From Butyricicoccus sp. (GTDB lineage Bacteria; Bacillota; Clostridia; Oscillospirales; Butyricicoccaceae), in assembly GCA_020025885.1 (NCBI GenBank), contig JAHHRJ010000046.1, positions 1 to 14,296 of the forward strand: a DNA stretch of 14,296 bases, read 5' to 3'. A program made the translations under genes and the position numbers. Shown one piece after another: positions 7,112-14,296 of this stretch. Below the pieces are notes generated by a model that was given only the letters and a program-made list of their open reading frames with translations, did not search any database and was not told where the DNA came from. Numbering within the stretch: the first letter of the stretch is position 1; each line of letters starts with the position of its first letter.

Positions 7112-7140
7112 GTAATAACATAGTGCTATGTAAAAGTCAA
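7112..7140 (-). promoter_or_regulatory. Promoter of bioY with overlapping inverted repeats
   Basis: On the minus strand TTGACT (7140-7135) is followed after 17 bases by TATTAC (7117-7112). Two inverted repeats overlap it. One is a perfect ACATAG-TG-CTATGT (7118-7131) in the spacer. The other is TGTTNNTAGTANNAACA (7104-7120) covering the -10. They are placed like an operator. Neither clearly matches the BirA half-sites I know (TTGTTAAC/GTTAACAA type). Confidence 0.5.
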
Positions 7141-7152
7141 GAAAAAAACAGA

Positions 7153-7181
7153 TTGTTATTTTGGTTACAAAACGATATAAT
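7153..7181 (+). promoter_or_regulatory. Promoter of luxS
   Basis: TTGTTA (7153-7158), 17 bases, then a perfect TATAAT (7176-7181). The -35 element is 12 bases from that of the divergent bioY promoter. The expected start near 7188 leaves a leader of about 30 bases. Confidence 0.6.
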
Positions 7182-7217
7182 AGAAAAGAATCATTGAGCA
7201 AAAGGAGAGCATTTCTT

Positions 7218-7679
7218 ATGAAGCGAATTGCAAGCTTTGAAGTCAACCACGATTTGTTGACACCCGGCATGTACACTTCTCGAATCGATGGCGATATTAC
7301 AACCTATGATGTGCGCATGGTGACACCAAATGGTGGTGTTTATCTGGAGCCAGCAGCATCCCATACATTTGAGCACCTGTTTGCAACCTATGTGCGCAAT
7401 TCAGATTTTGCAGAGCAGATCATTTATGCAGGCCCGATGGGCTGCCAGACAGGATTTTATTTTCTAGTAAGAGATTTGGAGCCAGCAGATGCCATTCGTC
7501 TGGTTCAGGAGACACTGGACTTTATTGCAGACTACGCAGAAAGTGAGATTCCGGGCGTGAGCCGCATTGAATGTGGAAATTATCTGCTGCACAATCTGGA
7601 GGGTGCGAAGCAGATGGCACGCACCATGCAGCCTGTTTTGAAGGACTGGACCGTTGCAGATTTGGTCTACAAAAAATAA
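7218..7679 (+). CDS. luxS: S-ribosylhomocysteine lyase LuxS
   Basis: LuxS cleaves S-ribosylhomocysteine to homocysteine and DPD, the precursor of autoinducer AI-2, as part of recycling S-adenosylhomocysteine in the cytoplasm. The 153-residue length is typical. Zinc ligands are visible as His49 and His53 in SHTFEH (with the catalytic Glu52 between them) and Cys119 in ECGNY. The catalytic cysteine is Cys76 in GPMGCQTGFY. The start at 7218 is set by AAAGGAG (7201-7207), 10 bases upstream; an in-frame TTG at 7161 lies inside the promoter region and is rejected. No pfs/mtnN or metK gene is adjacent, so the rest of the activated-methyl cycle is elsewhere. Possession of luxS does not by itself show that AI-2 is used for signalling. 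Confidence 0.97.
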   Translation: MKRIASFEVNHDLLTPGMYTSRIDGDITTYDVRMVTPNGGVYLEPAASHTFEHLFATYVRNSDFAEQIIYAGPMGCQTGFYFLVRDLEPADAIRLVQETLDFIADYAESEIPGVSRIECGNYLLHNLEGAKQMARTMQPVLKDWTVADLVYKK

Positions 7680-7702
7680 ATCGAAAAAAATCAAAATAGT
7701 AC

Positions 7703-7731
7703 TTGCAATTAGCAGCAAAGCATGGTATTAT
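7703..7731 (+). promoter_or_regulatory. Promoter of rpmE
   Basis: TTGCAA (7703-7708), 17 bases, then TATTAT (7726-7731) preceded by TGG, giving an extended -10. It lies in the 95-base gap after luxS and gives rpmE its own transcript starting near 7738. Confidence 0.65.
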
Positions 7732-7774
7732 ATGAATACGACTGTAAGGCATAACCGGAAAGAGGTGAAACAAC

Positions 7775-7978
7775 ATGAAGCAGGGAATCCATCCCGACTA
7801 TAAGCAGACGACCATTCGTTGCGCTTGCGGCAATGTCATCGAAACTGGCTCTACCAAGGAGAATATCGTAGTTGACGTTTGCTCGAAGTGTCACCCGTTC
7901 TTCACCGGTAAGCAGAAGCTGGTAGATACCGGCGGACGTGTTGATCGCTTTAAGAAGCGTTTCAATCTGGACAAGTAA
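7775..7978 (+). CDS. rpmE: 50S ribosomal protein L31 (zinc-binding type)
   Basis: L31 bridges the large and small ribosomal subunits. The 67-residue protein keeps all four zinc-ligand cysteines: Cys16 and Cys18 (CAC) and Cys36 and Cys39 (CSKC). It is therefore the zinc-containing C+ form, which in Bacillus is the form replaced by a cysteine-free paralogue under zinc limitation. The C-terminal HPFFTGKQKLVDTGGRVDRF block is the family signature. AGAGGTG (7761-7767) lies 7 bases before the ATG. The gene has its own promoter and a strong terminator, so it is a single-gene transcript, next to another ribosome-related unit (hflX-yigZ). Confidence 0.98.
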   Translation: MKQGIHPDYKQTTIRCACGNVIETGSTKENIVVDVCSKCHPFFTGKQKLVDTGGRVDRFKKRFNLDK

Positions 7979-7982
7979 GATC

Positions 7983-8020
7983 AAAACCATCGAAGAATTC
8001 ACTTCGATGGTTTTTCTTTT
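7983..8020 (+). terminator. Strong terminator after rpmE
   Basis: A perfect 13-bp stem pairs AAAACCATCGAAG (7983-7995) with CTTCGATGGTTTT (8002-8014) around a 6-base loop. TTTTTCTTTTC follows. It begins 4 bases after the rpmE stop codon. Confidence 0.9.
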
Positions 8021-8137
8021 CTTAGGGCTGTAAAGTTCACTTTGTTGCATTTTTCGTCCGTGTGTGGTGGGAAATGTTGGAGACTTTGTTTTGTTACGAC
8101 TCCATAAATACTTGGGAACAAGGAGGCGAATCGATCT

Positions 8138-9400
8138 ATGATGAATGTACTGGAAACAGAGCAGAAGCACATCGAACGTGCGGTATTGGTAGGGCTTGCA
8201 TGCCATAACTTTACCATAGAGCAAAATGCGGACGAGGAAACGCTGGCAGAACTTGCGGCACTGACCGAAACCGCTGGCGGCGAAGTGGTGGCAATGACGC
8301 TGCAAAATCGTCCAGCGCCCGATGCCAAAACTTTTATTGGTGAGGGTAAGGTAGAGGAAGTCCGCCTGTTGGCTGAGGCAAATGAGGCAGACCTCATTAT
8401 CTTTGACAATGAATTGTCCCCATCGCAGATGCGTGTACTCGAAGAGATGACCAAAAAGACCATTCTGGATCGCTCAGGGCTGATTCTGGATATCTTTGCA
8501 CAACGTGCACGTACAGGTGAAGGTAAATTGCAGGTCGAACTTGCACAGTATCAATATATTCTGCCGCGACTGGCTGGACTGGGGCAATCGATGAGTCGAT
8601 TGGGCGGCGGTATCGGTACGCGTGGTCCGGGTGAGAGCAAGCTGGAATCTGATCGTCGTCACATTCGCCGCCGCATTGATAAGCTGAGAGCAGATTTGGA
8701 ACAGGTGCGGCAAGTACGCGCCGTCCAGCGCCGTCAGCGCAAGAAAACCGCGCTGCCGCTCGTTGCGATCGTAGGCTACACCAACGCTGGAAAGTCTACG
8801 CTGCTCAATCTGCTGACCGATGCCGGCATTGAGGCAAATGATCGCCTGTTTGATACCCTTGACCCAACAACAAGAAAAAAACGAATCTCGGACACGCAGG
8901 AGATCCTGTTGTCTGATACCGTTGGTTTTATTCGCAAGCTGCCGCACCATCTGGTATCTGCGTTCAAGGCAACACTGGAAGAGCTTGTATATGCAGATCT
9001 TCTGCTGCATGTGGTAGATGTATCTGACCCACAGTGGGAGCTTCATGCACAGACTGTGGATAAAGTCATTGAGCAGCTTGGTGCACAGGAAATCCCGCGC
9101 GTGATGGTTTTCAACAAAGCGGATAAGTGCGAAGAACTGCCACCAGCACGTGATGGTGTATTGTTCTCGGCAAAGACGGGAGAGGGCACGGATGCCCTGC
9201 TCTCTGCGATTGAGCAGGCATTGGGACGCGGTAAACATGAAATGCAGCTGTGTATTCCATATAGCGATAGTGCTGTACTCGATGTGCTGCACCGTGAGGC
9301 ACAGGTCGCGGCACTGGAATATGGGGAAAACGGAACACTTGTAACGGTGATCGTGGACGACAGGTTATGCGGCAAGCTGCAAAAATATCAGGTGGAGTGA
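8138..9400 (+). CDS. hflX: Ribosome-associated GTPase HflX
   Basis: HflX is a GTPase that binds the 50S subunit and splits stalled or hibernating 70S/100S ribosomes under stress. The 420-residue protein has the N-terminal HflX domain (about 1-200) with the family motif GGGIGTRGPGE near 163-173 and a basic coiled-coil linker rich in Arg and Gln (about 174-205). The G domain shows G1 GYTNAGKST at 213-221, G3 DTVG at 260-263 and G4 NKAD at 326-329. A short C-terminal tail follows. ATG 8138 is preceded by AGGAGG (8121-8126) with 11 bases of spacing; a second ATG at 8141 is possible but farther from the site. yigZ starts 3 bases after the stop, so the two are an operon. I did not find a convincing promoter in the 8021-8120 gap. 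Confidence 0.96.
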   Translation: MMNVLETEQKHIERAVLVGLACHNFTIEQNADEETLAELAALTETAGGEVVAMTLQNRPAPDAKTFIGEGKVEEVRLLAEANEADLIIFDNELSPSQMRVLEEMTKKTILDRSGLILDIFAQRARTGEGKLQVELAQYQYILPRLAGLGQSMSRLGGGIGTRGPGESKLESDRRHIRRRIDKLRADLEQVRQVRAVQRRQRKKTALPLVAIVGYTNAGKSTLLNLLTDAGIEANDRLFDTLDPTTRKKRISDTQEILLSDTVGFIRKLPHHLVSAFKATLEELVYADLLLHVVDVSDPQWELHAQTVDKVIEQLGAQEIPRVMVFNKADKCEELPPARDGVLFSAKTGEGTDALLSAIEQALGRGKHEMQLCIPYSDSAVLDVLHREAQVAALEYGENGTLVTVIVDDRLCGKLQKYQVE

Positions 9401-9403
9401 GAT

Positions 9404-10048
9404 ATGACGGCAGAAGAAAAAGATTATCTGATCCCCTTTGAAGCATATGCAGAGGATAGCTTTGTGGAAAAGCGCTCCAAGTTTATCGGCAGATTGTGGC
9501 GCGTCGAAACACCAGAAGAAGCCACCGCAAAGATCAAGGAAATGCGGGAAACGTATTGGGATGCCACGCACAACTGCTATGCATATATTTTGCGGGAAGG
9601 CAATCTCATGCGCTACTCAGATGATGGAGAACCGCAGGGAACGGCGGGAATGCCTATGCTGGATGTGCTGCGCCATGAAAGACTTGTGAATGTCTGCTGC
9701 GTGGTCACACGATACTTTGGCGGTATCCTGCTTGGAACGGGTGGACTGGTACGCGCATATACCAAGGGCGTACAGGTCGCAGTTGCGGCGGCTGGTGTAC
9801 AGCAGATGAGCCGCTTTGCAACGCTCCTGATTGCGTGTCCATACAATCTGCTGGGCGTGGTACAGCAAGTGCTGCAAGAGCATGCATGTTCCGTAGACGA
9901 AATCGACTATGGTGTAGATGTCACACTCACAGTCATTCAGCCGGTTGGGATGCTCGATACACTCAATCAGGCACTTGCAGATGTGACATCTGGAACCGTT
10001 TATGCGGAGCTTATGGATGTTTCTTTCCGTGGACGCCGAATCAAATAG
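9404..10048 (+). CDS. yigZ: YigZ/IMPACT family protein
   Basis: This is a member of the YigZ (UPF0029, IMPACT N-terminal) family, whose eukaryotic homologue affects translation control through GCN1/GCN2. The bacterial role is not settled. The 214-residue protein has the two strongest family signatures: DDGEPQGTAG at 73-82 and TRYFGG at 102-107 followed by LGTGGLVRAYTKG. The C-terminal part (about 135-210) matches the small ferredoxin-like domain usual in bacterial YigZ. The length is typical. Its ribosome binding site (GGTGGAG) lies in the last codons of hflX and its ATG is 3 bases after the hflX stop, so expression is coupled to hflX. The pairing of a ribosome-splitting GTPase with a translation-linked family is suggestive of a ribosome-related role. 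Confidence 0.92.
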   Translation: MTAEEKDYLIPFEAYAEDSFVEKRSKFIGRLWRVETPEEATAKIKEMRETYWDATHNCYAYILREGNLMRYSDDGEPQGTAGMPMLDVLRHERLVNVCCVVTRYFGGILLGTGGLVRAYTKGVQVAVAAAGVQQMSRFATLLIACPYNLLGVVQQVLQEHACSVDEIDYGVDVTLTVIQPVGMLDTLNQALADVTSGTVYAELMDVSFRGRRIK

Positions 10049-10134
10049 AAAACCATGTATAATATGCACAAATCAGGCGAAAACTTTTGTTGATTCACAC
10101 AAAGTTATGATGATGCAGGAAAAATTTAACAAAA

Positions 10135-10154
10135 CTCTGCATGATTTTGCAGGG
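10135..10154 (+). other. Small hairpin in the yigZ-dgt gap
   Basis: CTCTGCA (10135-10141) pairs with TGCAGGG (10148-10154), with one T-G wobble, around a 6-base loop. No T-run follows, so it is not a standard terminator. It lies just before the candidate -10 of dgt. The rest of the 165-base gap holds isolated TATAAT-like hexamers (10058-10063, TATGAT 10106-10111) without good -35 partners. Confidence 0.35.
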
Positions 10155-10166
10155 AATGCGTATCTA

Positions 10167-10172
10167 TATAAT
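10167..10172 (+). promoter_or_regulatory. Candidate -10 element for dgt-dnaG-rpoD
   Basis: A perfect TATAAT at 10167-10172 lies 41 bases before the dgt start. No hexamer at the expected distance looks like TTGACA, so this is a weak call. Read-through from hflX-yigZ is the alternative, as no terminator is seen after yigZ. Confidence 0.35.
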
Positions 10173-10213
10173 AGAGGATTTTTTCGCAATGATGGGAAGG
10201 GAGGCAATACCCT

Positions 10214-11206
10214 ATGACCATACGAGAGCAAAGTGAGCAATTTGAGCATCAATTTTTATGCAGTTGGGCAACGTATGCGGACGCTTCCAAAGGCAGACAG
10301 ACGCCCATTGTGCCATGTACGATCCGTACTTGTTTTGCGAGAGACCGAGATCGCATTATCCATTCCAAAGCATTTCGTCGCTTGGCAAACAAGACACAGG
10401 TGTTTATTGCGCCGGAAGGGGATCATTATCGCACACGCCTGACGCATACATTAGAGGTTGCACAGATTGCGCGCACGATCGCACGGGCGTTGCGGCTCAA
10501 TGAAGATTTAGTCGAGGCAATCGCGCTGGGGCATGACCTCGGGCACACACCAATGGGACATGCTGGAGAGCGGGCGCTCGACACCATCTGCAAAGAAGGA
10601 TTTCGCCACAATGAACAGAGTGTGCGAGTGGTGAGTCTGATCGAACCGCTGAACCTATCGCATGAAGTGTTGGATGGCATTCTGTGCCACACTGGCAAGA
10701 AGAGGGCAGACACACCGGAAGGGCGGCTTATTCACTATGCAGACCGCATTGCATATGTCAACCATGATCTGGATGACGCGATGCGTGCAGGGCTTGTGAC
10801 GGAGCAGGAGATCCCACAGGAGATCCAAGCAGTATTGGGTACAAGTCATGGAAAACGTGTGGACACGCTAGTGCGTGCGGTGATCGCGTATGGGCAAGCG
10901 CATGCAGAGATCGGAATGGATGCAGATACCCAACATGCGATGTTATCCCTCAGGCGGTTTCTATTCGAGCGGGTATACGACACAGAAGGCGTGGAGCAGG
11001 ATCAGCGATCCGTTTGGATGCTGCATACACTCTATAAATATTATCAGGCGCATTTCGATCAGCTGCCTGAGACGTATCGTATACTGGCAGACAATGATGA
11101 CAGGCAAGACCGCAGCGTTTGCGATTATATCGCGTCAATGACCGACCGCTATGCGATCACATGCTGTAAAGAAATATTTTTACCGCGTACATGGAATCAT
11201 ACCTAA
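10214..11206 (+). CDS. dgt: Deoxyguanosinetriphosphate triphosphohydrolase-like HD protein
   Basis: Dgt-family enzymes cut dNTPs to deoxynucleoside and triphosphate and so influence dNTP pools. The 330-residue protein is an HD-domain metal-dependent hydrolase. Metal ligands are visible: His78 (HTLEV), His107-Asp108 (GHDLGHTPMGH) and Asp177 (HYADRIAYVNHD). The substrate-linked motif RRLANKTQVF lies near residues 55-64, and FRHNEQSVR follows the HD block. The length fits the short dgt type common in Firmicutes rather than the roughly 505-residue E. coli enzyme, so substrate preference among dNTPs is not predictable. The start is set by GGGAGG (10199-10204), 9 bases before the ATG. dnaG begins 46 bases after the stop and no terminator lies between, so it is the first gene of the dgt-dnaG-rpoD group. 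Confidence 0.93.
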   Translation: MTIREQSEQFEHQFLCSWATYADASKGRQTPIVPCTIRTCFARDRDRIIHSKAFRRLANKTQVFIAPEGDHYRTRLTHTLEVAQIARTIARALRLNEDLVEAIALGHDLGHTPMGHAGERALDTICKEGFRHNEQSVRVVSLIEPLNLSHEVLDGILCHTGKKRADTPEGRLIHYADRIAYVNHDLDDAMRAGLVTEQEIPQEIQAVLGTSHGKRVDTLVRAVIAYGQAHAEIGMDADTQHAMLSLRRFLFERVYDTEGVEQDQRSVWMLHTLYKYYQAHFDQLPETYRILADNDDRQDRSVCDYIASMTDRYAITCCKEIFLPRTWNHT

Positions 11207-11252
11207 GACAAGGCTGTGTGCAGTGTCTTTTATCCCGAAGGAGGTTGGAGAG

Positions 11253-13022
11253 ATGGCAATCGATCATGCGTTTTTGGATGAACTGACCGCACGCAATGAT
11301 ATTGTGGAAGTTGTATCGCGCTATGTGGTGCTTAAGCGTCAGGGAACAAACTATTTTGGTCTTTGTCCATTTCATAATGAAAAATCTGCATCATTTTCCG
11401 TTTCTCCAGATAAGCAGATCTATCATTGCTTTGGATGCGGCGCGGGCGGCGGCGTGATCAACTTTATCATGCGCGCGGAAGGACTGGAGTTTCGGGATGC
11501 CGTGCAGCTCTTGGCAGACCGCTCCGGACTTAAAGTGCCCCAAAATCAAATGGATACAGGTGCGGCACAGCGCAGAGAGCGGTTGCTCGCGCTGATGAAA
11601 GACGCAGGGCGATTTTACTATGATACGCTGTGGCAACCAGAATACACACCAGTACAGCAGTATTTTGCTCGACGTGGTTTGACAAGAAAAACCATGAATC
11701 GCTTTGGTTTGGGATATGCACCAGATTCTTTTCATCAAACGATGGACGCAATGCAAAAAAAAGGATATACTAAAGAGGAGCTTGTTGCGGCGGGACTCGC
11801 GGTCAAGAACGAGAAGGGTACGATCTATGACAAGTTTCGCGGACGCGTCATGTTTCCCATCATTGATGTGCGCGGTCAGGTGGTCGCATTTGGCGGACGT
11901 GTGATGGATGACTCTAAGCCCAAGTATTTAAACTCACCAGAGACGATGATCTTCCATAAGGGGCGCAATCTGTTTGCACTCAATCTGGCGAAGAAAACAG
12001 GACAGGATTATTTTATTCTGGCAGAGGGCTATATGGATGTCATTGCACTGCATCAGGCAGGCTTTGACAGTGCGGTTGCCAGCTTGGGCACAGCACTGAC
12101 AGAAGAACAGGCTCGCATGATCGCTCGATATACCAAGCGGGTTATCATTTCTTATGACGCAGACGGCGCAGGACAGGCCGCGGCACAGCGTGCGATCGAT
12201 ATTCTCAAACGTGCAGACCTGCAAGTCAATGTCTTGCGCATTCCAGAGGCAAAAGATCCTGATGAGTTGATTAAGACTAAAGGAGCAGATGCATTTCGGC
12301 GCTTGATCGAGCATAGTGAAGGACACAACGCCTATCGCTTGGAACAAATTGCGGACAAGTTTGATCTGACAGAAGATGATCAGCGGGTCGCATTTGTACA
12401 GGAAACTGCACGGATGCTCGCAGCAATTGACGGCGCGGTGGAGCGTGAAGTATATGCTGGGCGTGCGGCAAAGATGGCAGGCATTACACAAGAAGCAATG
12501 AACATTGAAGTACGGCGTGCGCTTGGCGTTCGCCGCAAGCAGCAATCCAGTGCAGAACACCGCACAGTACGTGCAGTTGCACAGAATGTGCAGCCAAGAG
12601 ATCGAATGCTGCGGTATCCCGACATCCGAGCGGGACGCGCTGAGGAAGGTGTGCTTGCGCTTTTGTTCACAGAGCCATCACTGGTGCCTGTGATCACGAA
12701 ACAGCTTCGACCTGCGGATTTTTCCGCACCGGTGCTGTCAAAGATCTATACACATGCGCTGAAGCTGGAAGCACAAGGGATTCCAGTTTCTATTGCCGGA
12801 TTTGAGGGCTATTTAGAGGATGGAGAGCTGGCACTGCTTTCCGAGATCCTATCGAGACCCTTGACCACATTAGAGGGACGGCAGAAAGCGCTTGATGATT
12901 ACATAGAAATCATGGAGGAGCGGCGCACTCAGCGTATGCTGGAACAGCCGCCATCCGCAGGCGGAGAAGATCCAATGATTACCTTTTCCAAAATGAAAGC
13001 AGAAAAAATGGGAGGCAAATAA
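11253..13022 (+). CDS. dnaG: DNA primase
   Basis: DnaG makes the RNA primers for DNA replication and binds the replicative helicase. The 589-residue length is normal. The N-terminal CHC2 zinc domain is complete: Cys38, His41, Cys59 and Cys62 (CPFH and CFGC). The catalytic core follows, with the TOPRIM domain marked by Glu258 (LAEGYMDV) and Asp302 and Asp304 (YDADGAG). The C-terminal region after about residue 430 is variable, ending in the helicase-binding part. The start at 11253 is set by AAGGAGG (11238-11244), 8 bases upstream. The frame stays open back to 11151, but that would overlap the end of dgt and would precede the ribosome site. rpoD starts 3 bases after the stop. Confidence 0.98.
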   Translation: MAIDHAFLDELTARNDIVEVVSRYVVLKRQGTNYFGLCPFHNEKSASFSVSPDKQIYHCFGCGAGGGVINFIMRAEGLEFRDAVQLLADRSGLKVPQNQMDTGAAQRRERLLALMKDAGRFYYDTLWQPEYTPVQQYFARRGLTRKTMNRFGLGYAPDSFHQTMDAMQKKGYTKEELVAAGLAVKNEKGTIYDKFRGRVMFPIIDVRGQVVAFGGRVMDDSKPKYLNSPETMIFHKGRNLFALNLAKKTGQDYFILAEGYMDVIALHQAGFDSAVASLGTALTEEQARMIARYTKRVIISYDADGAGQAAAQRAIDILKRADLQVNVLRIPEAKDPDELIKTKGADAFRRLIEHSEGHNAYRLEQIADKFDLTEDDQRVAFVQETARMLAAIDGAVEREVYAGRAAKMAGITQEAMNIEVRRALGVRRKQQSSAEHRTVRAVAQNVQPRDRMLRYPDIRAGRAEEGVLALLFTEPSLVPVITKQLRPADFSAPVLSKIYTHALKLEAQGIPVSIAGFEGYLEDGELALLSEILSRPLTTLEGRQKALDDYIEIMEERRTQRMLEQPPSAGGEDPMITFSKMKAEKMGGK

Positions 13023-13025
13023 GAT

Positions 13026-14246
13026 ATGGCAAGTGCAGAACAGTTGGCTCAGCAGATGCAGGTCGTAAAGGATCTGCTGGCAAAGGGAAAGAAGAACAGC
13101 AAGCTGACACTCAAGGAGATTGCAGATGCACTGTCTCCGCTCGAATTGGATACCGACCAGATCGATAAAATCTATGAGATGCTGGAAAATGAGGGCATTG
13201 AAATTGAGGGTGCAGGTGTACTCGATGTGCCGATCGGCGAGGACGAGGAGTTTGAAGCAACCAGCGTAGAGGAAGTACCAGAAGAAGAACTGGTTGATAC
13301 CTCGGCACTGGCAGAAGGCTTTGCGATCGATGATCCGGTTCGTATGTACCTCAAGGAAATCGGTAAGGTTGATCTGCTTTCTCCGGAAGAAGAAGTGGAT
13401 CTGGCACAGAAAATGCTGGAAGGCAATCAGGCAGCAGAGAAGCTGGATGCAATGACCCAGCCGGGGGCGGTTTCAGTCAGCGCAGATGAGATTGCAGCAC
13501 TCAATAAGGCAGTCAAGGCTGGTGAGCGTGCAAAGAAGCGTCTGGCAGAGGCAAACCTCCGTCTGGTTGTTTCAATCGCAAAGCGTTATGTAGGGCGCGG
13601 TATGCTGTTCCTCGATTTGATTCAGGAGGGCAACTTGGGTCTGATTAAGGCAGTTGAAAAGTTTGACTGTACCAAGGGATTTAAGTTCTCCACCTATGCA
13701 ACTTGGTGGATTCGTCAGGCAATTACTCGTGCGATTGCTGATCAGGCACGTACCATCCGTATTCCGGTGCACATGGTAGAGACCATCAATAAGGTGATCC
13801 GCGTATCCCGTCAGCTGCTGCAAGAGCTGGGACATGATCCGTCTCCAGAAGAAATTGCGGCAGAGATGAATATGCCAGTTGACCGTGTACGTGATATTCT
13901 GAAGATCGCGCAGGAACCAGTTTCCTTGGAGACCCCGATCGGTGAGGAGGAAGATTCTCACCTTGGGGATTTCATTCCGGATGATGATGCGCCAGAACCG
14001 GCAGAAGCAGCGTCCTTTATGCTGCTTAAGGAACAGCTGGTAGAAGTGCTCAAGACACTGACACCACGTGAGGAGAAGGTACTGCGTCTGCGCTTTGGCA
14101 TTGAGGACGGTCATACACGCACACTGGAAGAGGTTGGCAAGGAGTTTAATGTCACCCGTGAGCGAATCCGTCAGATCGAGGCTAAGGCGTTGCGCAAGTT
14201 GCGTCACCCAAGCCGTTCCAAGAAACTGAAAGATTTTCTGAACTAG
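13026..14246 (+). CDS. rpoD: Primary RNA polymerase sigma factor (sigma-A/RpoD)
   Basis: This is the housekeeping sigma factor that directs RNA polymerase to -35/-10 promoters. The 406-residue protein has a region 1.1-like N-terminus (about 1-65), an acidic linker rich in Glu (about 70-95), region 1.2 (DPVRMYLKEIGKVDLLSPEEE, starting near 102), region 2 from Asn177 with the melting motif STYATWWIRQAITRAI, region 3, and region 4 with the helix-turn-helix TLEEVGKEFNVTRERIRQIEAKALRKL near the end. It is longer than Bacillus SigA (about 370) and much shorter than E. coli RpoD. GGAGG (13011-13015) lies in the last dnaG codons, 10 bases before the ATG. The dnaG-rpoD order is the conserved macromolecular synthesis operon. 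After the stop only 50 bases remain, with no visible terminator. Confidence 0.98.
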   Translation: MASAEQLAQQMQVVKDLLAKGKKNSKLTLKEIADALSPLELDTDQIDKIYEMLENEGIEIEGAGVLDVPIGEDEEFEATSVEEVPEEELVDTSALAEGFAIDDPVRMYLKEIGKVDLLSPEEEVDLAQKMLEGNQAAEKLDAMTQPGAVSVSADEIAALNKAVKAGERAKKRLAEANLRLVVSIAKRYVGRGMLFLDLIQEGNLGLIKAVEKFDCTKGFKFSTYATWWIRQAITRAIADQARTIRIPVHMVETINKVIRVSRQLLQELGHDPSPEEIAAEMNMPVDRVRDILKIAQEPVSLETPIGEEEDSHLGDFIPDDDAPEPAEAASFMLLKEQLVEVLKTLTPREEKVLRLRFGIEDGHTRTLEEVGKEFNVTRERIRQIEAKALRKLRHPSRSKKLKDFLN

Positions 14247-14296
14247 GGGTTGTCTGAAAAATAAAAGTTGCACAAACAGCAGAGATATGCGAATAT

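Noticed and set aside
7161..7217. Upstream extension of luxS
   Set aside because: It starts at TTG within the promoter; the AAAGGAG site and normal LuxS length support ATG 7218.
7709..8305. 198-codon minus-strand frame across rpmE and hflX
   Set aside because: It runs through the rpmE coding sequence, its promoter and its terminator, all well supported on the plus strand.
8474..9292. 272-codon minus-strand reading frame
   Set aside because: It is a shadow of hflX on the other strand; no ribosome site and no recognisable domain, while hflX is unmistakable.
11151..11252. Upstream extension of dnaG
   Set aside because: It overlaps the end of dgt, and AAGGAGG directly before ATG 11253 gives a primase of normal length.
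11934..12560. 208-codon minus-strand reading frame
   Set aside because: Antisense to the dnaG core; no start signals and an implausible cysteine-rich composition.
13572..14273. 233-codon minus-strand reading frame
   Set aside because: It lies opposite the highly conserved rpoD regions 2-4 and is a codon-structure artefact.

Overview
This 14.3 kb window looks like the chromosome of a low- to mid-GC Firmicute, most likely a gut-type Clostridia (Eubacteriales/Oscillospirales). The assignment is inferred from AGGAGG-type ribosome binding sites, sigma-A promoters of the TTGNNN-N17-TATAAT kind, the dnaG-rpoD operon, a stand-alone bioY, luxS and the style of the proteins. It is a housekeeping region. 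I see no mobile element, CRISPR array, prophage or defence system.

Layout. Positions 1-100 are the 3' part of a 5S rRNA, closed by a GAGA-tetraloop terminator, so the left edge is the end of an rRNA operon. Next comes a small minus-strand gene of 53 codons (212-373, cysteine-rich, unknown function), which shares a bidirectional terminator with the rRNA side. It is divergent from an unknown membrane-anchored protein (565-1095). guaB (1281-2789) has its own promoter and encodes an IMP dehydrogenase of the Tritrichomonas foetus-like clade. Two membrane transporters follow: a CLC-type anion transporter (2952-4232, fluoride-branch-like) and a MATE exporter (TTG start at 4390). The MATE gene is tightly coupled to plsC (5780-6487), a phospholipid acyltransferase.

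A terminator at 6507-6539 separates plsC from the convergent bioY (6541-7071, minus), the biotin S-component. bioY is divergent from luxS (7218-7679) across a short region with two promoters and overlapping inverted repeats. The right half is a core information-processing block on the plus strand: rpmE (ribosomal protein L31) with its own promoter and terminator, then hflX-yigZ (ribosome-associated GTPase plus an IMPACT-family protein, 3 nt apart), then dgt, dnaG and rpoD (dNTP hydrolysis, primase, primary sigma factor). The dgt-dnaG-rpoD genes form a version of the macromolecular-synthesis operon in which dgt precedes the primase.

Several open reading frames run upstream of the real gene starts (guaB, clc, MATE, luxS, dnaG). 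I moved these starts downstream because Shine-Dalgarno sites, and in three cases promoters, lie inside the extensions. The least explained items are the small cysteine-rich gene at 212-373, the unknown protein at 565-1095, and the operator-like repeats between bioY and luxS.
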